Shown piece after piece: positions 34,748 through 43,726 of a DNA stretch of 64,000 nt. Within the stretch, counting starts at the first letter, position 1. Each line of letters opens with the position of its first letter. Both the position numbers and the translations under genes were made by a program. The stretch comes from Marinifilum_A sediminis (GTDB lineage: Bacteria; Bacteroidota; Bacteroidia; Bacteroidales; Marinifilaceae), in assembly GCA_947496465.1 (NCBI GenBank), contig CANMCX010000004.1, positions 184,179-248,178 on the forward strand. The letters are read 5' to 3'. The notes beneath the pieces were generated by a model. That model did not search any database and was not told the origin of the DNA. It was given only the letters and a program-made list of their open reading frames with translations.

Positions 34748-36616
34748 CTAATTGTCCAATCTCATTTTTGCTAACAAAGCTTTGTATCTAGGTTCTGAAT
34801 GAAGATTTTCTAAATTATGATCTTTTTTGAGTCGAATTAATAGTAAACACACTTTAGCTTCAAAAGCAATTTCTAACCAATCCAAAGCTTTTTCTTTTTT
34901 CCCAAGCTTGGCATACAATTCAGCAATAAAATAAGGTTCTGGAGCATTTTTTTCTAACTGCAATTCAATTAACCAAATTAGTACTCCATTTATTCCCGAT
35001 TTTTCAAAAGCAAGTTCCATTGATGGAATATGTTTTCTATCAAAAGTATCTTTCTCCAAATATTTCTTAAGTTCCAATACAGCTTCTTTATCTCTCCCTT
35101 GCCTCAAATAAATATAAAAAATATCAATATGAGTGTATCTGAACTTTTCATTCATTTCCAATGCAGTTTGATGAAAATCAAGGGCCTTTTCATATTCTCC
35201 AACCTGATAATAATAACAGCCACTAGCATTATACATCATCATAGACAATGGATCTAATTCTCTGGCTTTATTAATCTCTTGAATGGCTTCATGTAATTTG
35301 CCAACAGCACTCAAATGTTCAGCGTACCATTGATGAGCGGTAGCATAATTATTATTCAATTCAATCGCACGTTTGTATTCTTTTCCTGCTTCTTCCCAAT
35401 TCCAATCAGACCAATATGCTATACCTCCTAAGGTGGCATGTGCTTCAGCAAGATTTTCATCAATACTTAAGGCCTTTAATGCATACTCTCTTGCTTTTTT
35501 GAATCCTTCCTTCTCTGGATACCATTTCCAACAAGAAAGAATAAAATAAGCATCTGCCATACCAGAATAAGCCAATGCGTAAGATGAATCTTGCTCTATG
35601 CTTTGTTGAAAATATTTGATACTGGTTGTAACATCCTCTTTCGTTCTTCTATTCCAAAAAAAACGTCCCTTTAAATACAAGTTGTATGCTTCCAAATTAT
35701 TGGTTTGTATCTTCTCAATTTGTCTTAGTTCTTCAGGAGATAAAACAGCTTCCATTTCTGATGCTACTTTTTTAGCAATTTTAGACTGTACTGACAATAA
35801 ATTCTCAAAACTAACATCATATTTATTGGACCAAATATGTTGATCTTTTGGTGCCTCAATTAGTTGAACAAAAATCCTTGCCTTATTCTCATATTTCTGA
35901 ATACTTCCTTCTAAGACAAATGCTACATCCAGTTCTTTGGCTATTTGCGGAAGAGATTTCGCACTTCCCTTATATTGTTCGGAAGATATCCTTGAAATAA
36001 CCTTCAGTTCATGAACTTGAGATAATCGATTAAGAATCTCTTCCATCATTCCGTTGGCAAAATAAAGGTTGTTACTATCATCACTTAAACACTTAAATGG
36101 AAGTACTGCAATCGACTTATCCATAAATCTACCTTTATTCGAGCTTTCTCCTTTTATTTGAGGTATTACAAAATAGATAAATGAGACAATAAAAAGAATA
36201 CCTAAGGTGGCAAGTATGTACATATGGAAAAAACGTTTTGATTTCCTCTGTTCAAAAACCTGATTCTTATTTTCGATATTTTTTTTCTCCTCTTCTCCTG
36301 GAGGATAACCATAATAATCGTGATAACATTTACTGAAATAGGTAGGACTTCCGAAACCAACTTTATATGATATTTCAGAAACTGTAGCGACCTTTTGTTG
36401 TAGTAAATTTTGTGCCTTTTTAAGTCGAATTTCACGAATATACTGGCTAATGGATTTCTGATAGATCTTTTTCAATTTACGATGAATCTGTGAACGACTC
36501 ATGCCCATTTCATTGGACAATTCCTTCACTCCAAATTGTTCGTTTGTCAGATTTCTATCTATAATTTGTGTCAATTTTTCAAGAAATACCCGATCCATGG
36601 AACCATCATTCAACAT
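34748..36616 (-). CDS. Membrane one-component regulator: AraC HTH - TM - TolB-like domain - TPR
   Basis: The start ATG 36616 (MLNDGSMDR) is preferred; the longer frame begins with TTG at 36640. The 622-residue protein has an N-terminal AraC-type double HTH (~10-110; GVKELSNEMGMSRSQIHRKL, then VSEISYKVGFGSPTYFSKCY). A TM helix follows (~130-152), then a TolB-N/adenylate-cyclase-associated domain (~165-290; SIAVLPFKCLS, GMMEEILNRLSQ, FVLEGSIQK) and about seven TPRs to the C-terminus. DNA-binding is thus on the cytosolic side with a periplasmic sensing part. This layout is common in Bacteroidota. The likely target is the adjacent TonB-C gene or itself. Confidence 0.87.
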   Translation of the reverse strand: MLNDGSMDRVFLEKLTQIIDRNLTNEQFGVKELSNEMGMSRSQIHRKLKKIYQKSISQYIREIRLKKAQNLLQQKVATVSEISYKVGFGSPTYFSKCYHDYYGYPPGEEEKKNIENKNQVFEQRKSKRFFHMYILATLGILFIVSFIYFVIPQIKGESSNKGRFMDKSIAVLPFKCLSDDSNNLYFANGMMEEILNRLSQVHELKVISRISSEQYKGSAKSLPQIAKELDVAFVLEGSIQKYENKARIFVQLIEAPKDQHIWSNKYDVSFENLLSVQSKIAKKVASEMEAVLSPEELRQIEKIQTNNLEAYNLYLKGRFFWNRRTKEDVTTSIKYFQQSIEQDSSYALAYSGMADAYFILSCWKWYPEKEGFKKAREYALKALSIDENLAEAHATLGGIAYWSDWNWEEAGKEYKRAIELNNNYATAHQWYAEHLSAVGKLHEAIQEINKARELDPLSMMMYNASGCYYYQVGEYEKALDFHQTALEMNEKFRYTHIDIFYIYLRQGRDKEAVLELKKYLEKDTFDRKHIPSMELAFEKSGINGVLIWLIELQLEKNAPEPYFIAELYAKLGKKEKALDWLEIAFEAKVCLLLIRLKKDHNLENLHSEPRYKALLAKMRLDN

Positions 36617-36789
36617 GTTTTCCAAATACAATAACAACAATCAACTCACCATCAAAAATAATTTTCACATGACTATTTAAGATACAAAAAAAATCAAACC
36701 TAAACAAAGAATAGACAACATAAAAACTTCAATACAAGCCACTTAACAAGCACTTAGATTCATACAACAATCTAATCCATTGGCATAAA

Positions 36790-36819
36790 AAAACCTCCAA
36801 TCAATTGAAAGGAGGTTTG
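36790..36819 (-). terminator. Intrinsic terminator of the orphan LUD gene
   Basis: AAACCTCC and GGAGGTTT arms with a 12-nt loop are followed on the minus strand by TTTTTTT. It lies 20 bp beyond the stop at 36839. Confidence 0.82.
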
Positions 36820-36838
36820 CATATATTTAGTAAAAAAA

Positions 36839-37354
36839 TTACAAATCTTCAATTACATATACCATTGTTTTTACTGCTTTTGGAGAAAAACTCAATTCAT
36901 CATTAATTCCAGTGGCACTTAAACTAAGCACTCCTCTTCCAATATCAATAGCCGATTTTCCTTTAATCATCTCTAAATCGTCCATGGAATGAAGTATTTT
37001 ACTTGCAGGAACGATAATGTGTAAGGTTTCAGCTAAAAATACGGTGAGCAACTCGTCTGAATCCCGAGTATCTATTACCAATTTTCCGGAATCAGCAATT
37101 GCATATTCGGCTTCTAAAAGAGCATTACGTGCATTACTAATGTCAAATGATTTCTTGTTTAAATTAAAACTATTCAATCGAACAAATTCAAATTGCACAT
37201 TTTTCTTATTGGCAGCCTCTTTAAAAAGATTAAGATCAGCTTTAAGAGAGTCGTTTCCTATTTGATTTGAATTCGATAAAAATGAATCCAAAAGGTCTCT
37301 CCTGTTCTCTGTTGAGAATAAATTCTGATTTTGCGTATAAGTTCTAACTTCCAT
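36839..37354 (-). CDS. Orphan LUD-domain protein (LutC paralogue)
   Basis: The 171-residue protein has the LUD pattern AEYAIADSGKLVIDTRD, which parallels VDYAIAETGTVVLDS of lutC at 30243, and a matching C-terminus (AVKTMVYVIEDL against GPKEMTVYILNDL). It has no Fe-S partner gene beside it. It is preceded by the best sigma54-type promoter in the window (37393-37408) and two copies of the lactate-regulon palindrome, and lies directly downstream of the histidine kinase/NtrC pair. It may be an alternative LutC subunit or a regulatory decoy in lactate metabolism (inference). Confidence 0.85.
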   Translation of the reverse strand: MEVRTYTQNQNLFSTENRRDLLDSFLSNSNQIGNDSLKADLNLFKEAANKKNVQFEFVRLNSFNLNKKSFDISNARNALLEAEYAIADSGKLVIDTRDSDELLTVFLAETLHIIVPASKILHSMDDLEMIKGKSAIDIGRGVLSLSATGINDELSFSPKAVKTMVYVIEDL

Positions 37355-37392
37355 ACCTTCTAGATTTTTAATTAAAAACTACCATCTAAAGG

Positions 37393-37408
37393 GCAAAAGA
37401 AATGCCAA
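37393..37408 (-). promoter_or_regulatory. Sigma54 promoter of the orphan LUD gene
   Basis: The minus-strand sequence TTGGCATTTCTTTTGC carries TGGCAT at -24 and a perfect TTGC at -12 with 5-bp spacing. It lies 38 bp before the ATG at 37354. Confidence 0.72.
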
Positions 37409-37507
37409 ACAATGATTAAAAAAGTTAAGAAATTAAAAAGAATACTATGTCGCTAATAATGTACACATTACACTTCACAAGCAATCATCAAATATTGGCA
37501 TCAAACT

Positions 37508-37521
37508 GTTCAATTTTGCAC
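37508..37521. promoter_or_regulatory. GTTCAATTTTGCAC (lactate-regulon motif, site 3)
   Basis: It is a hybrid of the two lut-operon sites: left half as site 1, right half as site 2. It lies 100 bp upstream of the sigma54 promoter at 37393. Confidence 0.6.
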
Positions 37522-37556
37522 AATTTAATAAGTTCTACAGGCTAAAGTGCACAAGT

Positions 37557-37570
37557 GAGCAAAACTGCAC
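37557..37570 (-). promoter_or_regulatory. GTGCAGTTTTGCTC (lactate-regulon motif, site 4)
   Basis: On the minus strand it matches site 2 at 13 of 14 positions. It lies 49 bp from site 3, the same spacing as between sites 1 and 2 (50 bp). Confidence 0.55.
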
Positions 37571-37647
37571 CAAAATAGTGTGTTTTTGGGTGTGACAAAA
37601 ATCCCCGATTGGGGAAAAATTTCACACTTTAAGTAAACTTAAAAAAA

Positions 37648-39093
37648 CTATAATTTATTCATTCTACTTCGAAGTGCACTTCGGGTAATGCCCAAATATT
37701 CCGCTGTTTTTGATTTATTATTATCAAACTTTTTTAATGCTTTCCTTACAATTTCCAATTCCAATTGTTCAATATGTAATTCATTATCAGGTAAAACAAT
37801 TCTGCCAGGAGTCAAGGGTTGATCACCAGTATTAATATCCTCCTCATCGCTTTGTAAAAATCGAATGTGATCTACCTGCAATTCTAAATCATTAAAAAGT
37901 AAAGTTGCACGCTCAATGGTGTTTTTCAATTCTCTGATATTACCTGGCCAATCGTAATTTTGTAATAACCTTTTAGCTTCTTTACTAATAAACTTAAATT
38001 TACGTCCTCTTTTTTTGGCATATTGATCTAAAAATATTTGTGAGAATGATAAAATAGCTTCTTTTCTCTCCCGTAATGAGGGAATATAAAGTCTTCCTGT
38101 ATTCAATCTATAGTACAAATCGCTTCGGAAGGATTTTTCTCCTACCATTTCTTTCAAATTTCGATTCGTCGCACAAATAATTCGAACATCCAACTCTATC
38201 GGCTTGCTACCTCCCACTCTATACATTTCACGTTGCTGCAAAACTCTTAAAAGTTTAGGTTGCATATCTAACGGCATTTCACCAATTTCGTCTAAAAATA
38301 AGCTTCCTCCCTGAGCCAATTCGAGTTTTCCTGGCTTTCCTTCTTTTTTAGCACCGGTAAACGCACCCTCCTCATATCCAAAAAGCTCACTCTCGAATAA
38401 TGTATGGGAAATTGCCGAACAGTTTATGGAGATGAATGGTTGAAGAACTTCAGCCTCTTTGCCAAAATGAACCAAACGTGCCATTACCTCTTTACCTGTT
38501 CCTGTTTCTCCTTCGATAAGAACAGGTACCGATCTATCTTCATGAAATTGCTCAGCCATTCGCACAACACCTCTCATAGCATCTGAAAAGACACCAATTT
38601 TACCTACACTGGTAATTTCACGAATAGTTGTCTCATAATAATTGATTCGTTCCGCTTCCTCCTTTTTTACGGATGAAATTTCACGATTAAAGTTTTCTTT
38701 TAAATCTCTGTTTTCTTCTTTCAGGCGTATATTTTCAGCTACTCTTTCAACCAAAAGTGCCAATTCTTCGATGTTCACAGGTTTCAATAAATAATCGTAG
38801 GCACCATTGCGTAATGCTTCTATTGAAGTTTCCATGTCTCCAAATCCGGTCATAATTACCACCTCAATCGATACTCCATTCGGCATGTTCTTAATCTTCT
38901 TAAGAAGATCAATGCCCGACATCCCTGGCATTCTCATATCGGAAATTACCATACGAAAATCCATTTCCTGAATGAGCGCATATGCATCCTCACCAGTGTG
39001 ACACAAGCTTATTTCGTGTCCCAATTGTTCTTCAATGAATTCTGCCACTGCAGCTCCACTTGATCTATCATCATCAACAATAAGTATCTTCAT
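37648..39093 (-). CDS. NtrC-family sigma54-dependent response regulator
   Basis: The 481-residue regulator has a receiver domain (1-120; DDD at 7-9, phospho-acceptor Asp52, Lys in YLLKPVN), a coiled linker and a sigma54 AAA+ domain (~165-395; Walker A GETGTGKE, canonical GAFTGA, GGSLFLDEIGEMP, GNIRELKNT). A Fis-type HTH ends it (KSKTAEYLGITRSALRSRM). It is encoded 31 bp after its histidine kinase. Sigma54 promoters with a shared palindrome at the orphan LUD gene and the lut operon make these its most likely targets. Confidence 0.95.
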   Translation of the reverse strand: MKILIVDDDRSSGAAVAEFIEEQLGHEISLCHTGEDAYALIQEMDFRMVISDMRMPGMSGIDLLKKIKNMPNGVSIEVVIMTGFGDMETSIEALRNGAYDYLLKPVNIEELALLVERVAENIRLKEENRDLKENFNREISSVKKEEAERINYYETTIREITSVGKIGVFSDAMRGVVRMAEQFHEDRSVPVLIEGETGTGKEVMARLVHFGKEAEVLQPFISINCSAISHTLFESELFGYEEGAFTGAKKEGKPGKLELAQGGSLFLDEIGEMPLDMQPKLLRVLQQREMYRVGGSKPIELDVRIICATNRNLKEMVGEKSFRSDLYYRLNTGRLYIPSLRERKEAILSFSQIFLDQYAKKRGRKFKFISKEAKRLLQNYDWPGNIRELKNTIERATLLFNDLELQVDHIRFLQSDEEDINTGDQPLTPGRIVLPDNELHIEQLELEIVRKALKKFDNNKSKTAEYLGITRSALRSRMNKL

Positions 39094-39124
39094 AAAAACA
39101 GATATTGTGAATTGTCTGGAATTA

Positions 39125-41518
39125 TTATTCCTGCAATTTAAATTTTAATATAAAACTTGCTCCACCTTCTTCATTATTGTGGTTGGAGATTTCTCCCTGA
39201 AACTTATCTATAAATGACTTTACAATTGCCATTCCAAGACCGCTTCCAACTCCCGCATCTTTTGTAGTAAACAAAGGATCGTAAATTTTTTCCTGAATTT
39301 CCTCCTGTATTCCAGTTCCGTTATCGTGAATCTCTAAAATTCCATTACTATCATCGGTTCTAACCTTAATTCTGATCAGCTTATTATCTCTTTTAACCTT
39401 ATCCAGAGAATGAATGGAATTCACAATTAAATTAACAACAATTTGTTCAAATTGAATGTAATTGGCAAAAACCAGAATTTTTGAATTTGGCATTTCATGA
39501 ACCAGATCAATGCTATGATCATACACCTGTCTTTTTACCATGGACAAGGAACTTTTTACAGCATCAACCATATCAACCGTTTCTGATGAAATGTTCTGAG
39601 GTTTTTCCCAAAAAGTTCTCATGTGTTTAATAATGGAATCTATTCGCGAAGTTCCTTCTGAAATGGTTTTAATCTTACGGGTAAACATTTCAGGTAAGGC
39701 TCCAGGATTCCTTTTCTGCCAAAACAGAACACTGTCAGCAGTAATTTTTATTGCATTTAAAGGTTGATTAATTTCATGTGTAATTCCAGCAGCCATCACA
39801 CCAATAGACGCCAATTTTGAAGATTCCTCCAACATACGAAGAGCTTCAACATTTTTCTGTTCCGCCTCAATCCTGGCATCCATTAAGGAATTACGCTCCC
39901 AGGCATTTGCAATCATATTTACTGTTGAAAAGAAAACTGAAATTTCATCTCTTGACCAATTGTGAGCATTTGTTTGAGAGAACCCCATCAATCCCACTAC
40001 CTTATTTTCCACCATCACAGGCAATATCACAACAGCTTTTATATTCCTTTTTTTGTAATACTCCTGCTCTTTTTGTTCCAGATTCAACAAATCATTGGAA
40101 ACAATACTCCGATTCAATTGTAACCTTGATATTATCTCTTTCAATTCCGAAAAATAAAACTGATCTACATCCTTAATGGTCTTTCCTTTTGTAGATACTC
40201 TACTCTTTATTTTCACAGCTGAATCTCCCGAACTATGCAATGAATACAAACTAATTCTAGCAACATTCAATTCCTCAGTCATTAGTTTTAATACATCATC
40301 TAACACATTTTTAAAATCGGAAGAGGCGTTCAACAGTCGTCCAATAATACCTAACAAACGTTCATGTTTCACCGATATTTTCAACCTGTCTTGTTCCAGT
40401 ATTAAAGCCCTCTCAGCCTTAATTCTACGTATAATGGCTCTCGACAAAACCAAAATGATTATTGTTGCTAGCAAGATAATCCCCGTAACAATATGAATCC
40501 ATTCTTTATTCTCGCCATAGAATGATTTTGGTGAATTCATTAAAAATGTGCCTTCAGGAAGAACATCTTTATCAATATCGAATCGCTCAATTTCATTGTA
40601 ATTAACCACATACTGATCCAATGGCTCTCGATAAATAAGAATTGAATCTGCAGGAGTTCCATTAAGAATTTTGGCAATCATACGAGCAGCCATTTTACCA
40701 TGATAACTTCCATCAACAACCTTACCTCCTATTACTCCATCGTTAATGTAAAAAGCCCAGGCTATAAACACAGGTACCTTACTTTTAGGTATTAACAAGT
40801 CCAAATTATCCTGAAAACTTATAAATTTCCCATCTTTATCCTTATTAAATGTCAACAGTAATATAGAGGTATCTCCTTTTATTTTTTGGACATTATCAAC
40901 CAGTTCATCAATTCCCAAATCTTCAAAATAAACAAAATCAAGTATACCTTGATATTTTTTCTCCAATTCAAGCATTAACAGCTTGTTTAATTTCGCAGTT
41001 GTAGTTTTATTATCATTTATTACAACCAGTTTTTGGGTACTTGGTCGAGTTTTTAAAATCAGATTTATCACACCATCCCAATCCACTTCCTCAGCGACTC
41101 CAGTTATGTTATTAATTCCTTCAATCATTTCATCTTTAAAATGATTGATCCCACAAAAAACAATTGGTGTTTTATTAAAGTATTTTTGTCCGTGATTTTT
41201 CACAAAGGACAAAGCGTTGTTATCAGAAACAATTATAGCATCATACTTTTCTCTTTGTAATTTCAGATCGTATAATTCTATGATCTTCTGTAAATATTCA
41301 TCGGAAGGATTTCTTTTGGTATCGAGATATTCATAGTCCAACTCAACCCTATTTCCAAGTGAGTCCATAACCTCCCGAATACCTCGATTTACATTATCGG
41401 TCCAACGCAATCCATGATGATAGGAGTGCAATACGAGCACCTTTTTTCGATTACCTGAAAAAGCATCAAAAAAACAAAAAAGGATAAGGAATAAAACTGC
41501 AAACTTTAGATATCTCAT
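39125..41518 (-). CDS. Sensor histidine kinase with periplasmic ABC-substrate-binding-like domain
   Basis: The 797-residue kinase has a signal/TM start (~1-20). A periplasmic domain at ~25-330 opens with KKVLVLHSYHHGLRWTDNV and includes IVFCGINHF, as in the ABC_sub_bind sensor family. A TM helix follows (~340-362), then a GAF-like domain (~395-545), a HisKA helix with the phospho-acceptor in GITHEINQPLNAI (~585) and an HATPase_c with N, G1 and G2 boxes (NLIVNSIHSLD, DNGTGI, GSGLGMAIVKSF). It pairs with the NtrC-type regulator downstream. The ligand is not readable from sequence; the apparent regulon suggests lactate or a related carboxylate (inference). Confidence 0.93.
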   Translation of the reverse strand: MRYLKFAVLFLILFCFFDAFSGNRKKVLVLHSYHHGLRWTDNVNRGIREVMDSLGNRVELDYEYLDTKRNPSDEYLQKIIELYDLKLQREKYDAIIVSDNNALSFVKNHGQKYFNKTPIVFCGINHFKDEMIEGINNITGVAEEVDWDGVINLILKTRPSTQKLVVINDNKTTTAKLNKLLMLELEKKYQGILDFVYFEDLGIDELVDNVQKIKGDTSILLLTFNKDKDGKFISFQDNLDLLIPKSKVPVFIAWAFYINDGVIGGKVVDGSYHGKMAARMIAKILNGTPADSILIYREPLDQYVVNYNEIERFDIDKDVLPEGTFLMNSPKSFYGENKEWIHIVTGIILLATIIILVLSRAIIRRIKAERALILEQDRLKISVKHERLLGIIGRLLNASSDFKNVLDDVLKLMTEELNVARISLYSLHSSGDSAVKIKSRVSTKGKTIKDVDQFYFSELKEIISRLQLNRSIVSNDLLNLEQKEQEYYKKRNIKAVVILPVMVENKVVGLMGFSQTNAHNWSRDEISVFFSTVNMIANAWERNSLMDARIEAEQKNVEALRMLEESSKLASIGVMAAGITHEINQPLNAIKITADSVLFWQKRNPGALPEMFTRKIKTISEGTSRIDSIIKHMRTFWEKPQNISSETVDMVDAVKSSLSMVKRQVYDHSIDLVHEMPNSKILVFANYIQFEQIVVNLIVNSIHSLDKVKRDNKLIRIKVRTDDSNGILEIHDNGTGIQEEIQEKIYDPLFTTKDAGVGSGLGMAIVKSFIDKFQGEISNHNNEEGGASFILKFKLQE

Positions 41519-41616
41519 ATCACACCATGTTGAAGAAAATATTAATTCCCTAAAATAAATGAAAATCGGGCAATTCTTACATCCAACAAGATGTTACGTG
41601 AAAGGTTTTAAAGATG

Positions 41617-42804
41617 TTATTCTTTGGTATCAGAAATTGGAAGTGTGAAAGTGAAAGTACTACCTTGATTTACTTCGCTTTTAACGATGATTTCACCCTT
41701 GTGCTGCTCCACAAACTCCTTGCATAAAATTAGGCCTAAGCCTGTTCCTGTTTCGTTTTCAGTCCCATTTTGAACCACCTGTTCATCAATTCGAAACAGC
41801 TTCTCAATTTTATCATGACTCATTCCAATGCCGCTATCAGATACCGATATCTCTAAAAGATCATCTCTTTTATTGGAGGATACAACAATTTTGCCACCTG
41901 TTGGGGTAAATTTTATAGCATTGGATACCAGGTTTCTCACCACGGTATTGATCATATTAGGATCAACAAAAGCAGTTAAATTTTCGTCAACTTTAGCTTC
42001 CAGGCAAATGTTCTTATTTTCTGCACTACCAGTTAGAAGATTCACCACCTCATTCACCAAATTCCATAAATCCACCTCCTGCGGTTTCCAGGCAATTTTA
42101 CCGGTTTGCATTCTAGACCATTCCAGCAAATTTTCAAGCAGACGGTATCCATTTCTAGCAGAATTATTAATTATGGCTAGGAAGTTTTTCAACTGTTCGG
42201 CTGACAATTCATCGGAGCTATTAACCAGATAATCAGAAGCTCCTATTAATGATGCAAAAGGATTTTTCAGGTCATGAGCTATAATTGAAAAGAATTTGTC
42301 CTTTGTAGCATTCAACAATTCCAATTCCTCCCTTTGTTTTTCAATCATTACCTTTTGTCTGGTTAGCTCCTCCTCCAAAAGATCCTTAACCACCATTCTT
42401 TTTCTCATATTTTGAAGTGGAATGAGAATAGAATCAATTATTTTCACATCAAACTTTTCTTCAACTTTTTTGAGTTGATTTTGAGTGCATTGAAGTAATA
42501 TTGAATTTGTTTTGGCAGTAGCTGAAGCCGATCTGCTTTGAGTATTGATTAAGGCATATTCTCCAAAGGTTCTCCCTTTTTCCAATTCAATAAAAACGTG
42601 TCCTTGATCATGAATCTGAATGCATCCTTCTACAATAATATATACAGCTCCGCCATCATCACCTTTCTCAAAAATGGTTTGTTCTGATAAAACCTCTATT
42701 TCATCAACCAAGCTAGCTAAAAAGTGGAATACCTCCTCTTTTTGATCCGCCATAAAATCTAAACTCTTAAGCAAATTCACTTTTGAATCGATGGATAATA
42801 TCAT
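41617..42804 (-). CDS. Cytosolic histidine kinase with N-terminal cyclic-nucleotide-binding domain
   Basis: The start ATG 42804 (MILSIDSK) replaces an upstream TTG at 42837, giving 395 residues. A Crp-like cNMP domain lies at ~20-120 (FEKGDDGGAVYIIVEGCIQI, GRTFGEYALI). A coiled linker leads to HisKA with the acceptor His in FSIIAHDLKNPFASL, then HATPase_c (NLVSNAIKFTP, DSGIGMS, GTGLGLILCKEFVEQH). No TM helix is present, so input is intracellular. The cNMP pocket lacks a clear PRSxTAxA Arg; the corresponding stretch is SRSASATAK, so nucleotide binding is possible but unproven. It is not adjacent to a response regulator; the 98-bp gap to the kinase at 41518 could allow co-transcription. Confidence 0.9.
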   Translation of the reverse strand: MILSIDSKVNLLKSLDFMADQKEEVFHFLASLVDEIEVLSEQTIFEKGDDGGAVYIIVEGCIQIHDQGHVFIELEKGRTFGEYALINTQSRSASATAKTNSILLQCTQNQLKKVEEKFDVKIIDSILIPLQNMRKRMVVKDLLEEELTRQKVMIEKQREELELLNATKDKFFSIIAHDLKNPFASLIGASDYLVNSSDELSAEQLKNFLAIINNSARNGYRLLENLLEWSRMQTGKIAWKPQEVDLWNLVNEVVNLLTGSAENKNICLEAKVDENLTAFVDPNMINTVVRNLVSNAIKFTPTGGKIVVSSNKRDDLLEISVSDSGIGMSHDKIEKLFRIDEQVVQNGTENETGTGLGLILCKEFVEQHKGEIIVKSEVNQGSTFTFTLPISDTKE

Positions 42805-42889
42805 GCTGTAATTTTTAGCTGGTTGATTTTGACACAAATTTATTTCTTTAAACTGTTAAATAAAGAAAATTTCGACGAATTATGGCAAA

Positions 42890-42923
42890 AAAAAGACCAT
42901 CAATTCATATTGACAGTCTTTCT
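42890..42923 (-). terminator. Weak hairpin after the beta-barrel gene
   Basis: AAAGAC/GTCTTT outer and CAAT/ATTG inner stems are separated by mismatches, 17 bp beyond the stop at 42940. It is a modest intrinsic terminator for the minus strand. Confidence 0.4.
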
Positions 42924-42939
42924 ATATTATTATTACTCT

Positions 42940-43554
42940 TTAGAATAACTTAAATCCTAAAGTTACATTCACCATGTTTTGTTTTAACTGATCAGCAACG
43001 TCAGAAAATCCAACTTCATAATCAACATCTAAAGTTAATTTCCACACATCGATACCAGCACCAAATTTACCGTTCCAAACAGCTCCTTTAAAATCACTTT
43101 CAATGGCACCATCAACTGTACTTTTAACGCTATCATCAATTTTAAATGAAGCTACAGGTCCTGCAAATGCTCTCAATTTAAAAGCAGGTAATTTTACAAT
43201 CTTATATCCTAATAAAATTGGCACATCAATACTTTTTGTTTTAACTGTGGTAGTAAATTTACCCGTTGCACTTGATAATTCATCAAAATTAAAGTTCTGT
43301 TCAACCTTTGTCTTTCGAGAAACATAATTCAATTCAGGCTGCAAGTACCATTTGTTTAAATTAACTCTTAAGAATGCTCCAATCATCATTCCATTATCAG
43401 CTTTTTCTTTAATTCCTGATAATCCACCCATATCAGTATCAGCTTTTGTACTAACCAAACCCGCATGTACACCAAGACTTATTGGTGAAGACAATTGTGC
43501 GAATAATGCTGTAGAGAACAAGCATATAACTGCAGATAAAATAAGTTTTTTCAT
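42940..43554 (-). CDS. Outer-membrane beta-barrel protein (PorT/OmpW-like)
   Basis: The start ATG 43554 gives a typical signal peptide, MKKLILSAVICLFSTALFAQ; the longer frame to 43608 would put 18 charged residues before it and is rejected. The 204-residue product has alternating beta strands (PISLGVHAGLVS, WYLQPELNYVS, VPILLGYKIV, LRAFAGPVASF, TLDVDYEVGF) and ends VNVTLGFKLF with C-terminal Phe, as in small 8-stranded outer-membrane barrels. This is the PF13568-type family common in Bacteroidota. The function is unknown. Confidence 0.85.
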   Translation of the reverse strand: MKKLILSAVICLFSTALFAQLSSPISLGVHAGLVSTKADTDMGGLSGIKEKADNGMMIGAFLRVNLNKWYLQPELNYVSRKTKVEQNFNFDELSSATGKFTTTVKTKSIDVPILLGYKIVKLPAFKLRAFAGPVASFKIDDSVKSTVDGAIESDFKGAVWNGKFGAGIDVWKLTLDVDYEVGFSDVADQLKQNMVNVTLGFKLF

Positions 43555-43682
43555 AGTTAAATTATTTTCAAATTTTAGATCCTCTAATTTAGTGCTTTTT
43601 TTTCTCATTCATCATTAATTTAATGCTATTAATAAGAAAAATTAGTACACTTGATTCCTACAATGAAAGTTTAGCGCAAAAA

Positions 43683-43707
43683 AAAGCCCGAACATAAGTC
43701 GGGCTTT
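43683..43707 (-). terminator. Intrinsic terminator of the C1 peptidase gene
   Basis: AAAGCCCGA and TCGGGCTTT with a 7-nt loop are followed on the minus strand by a run of eight T. It lies 20 bp after the stop at 43727. Confidence 0.85.
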
Positions 43708-43726
43708 ATATCAAATTGAGTTGGAA

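Noticed and set aside
40176..40496. Plus-strand ORFs opposite the histidine kinases and regulators
   Set aside because: They are antisense frames of well-supported genes with no start signals or family features.
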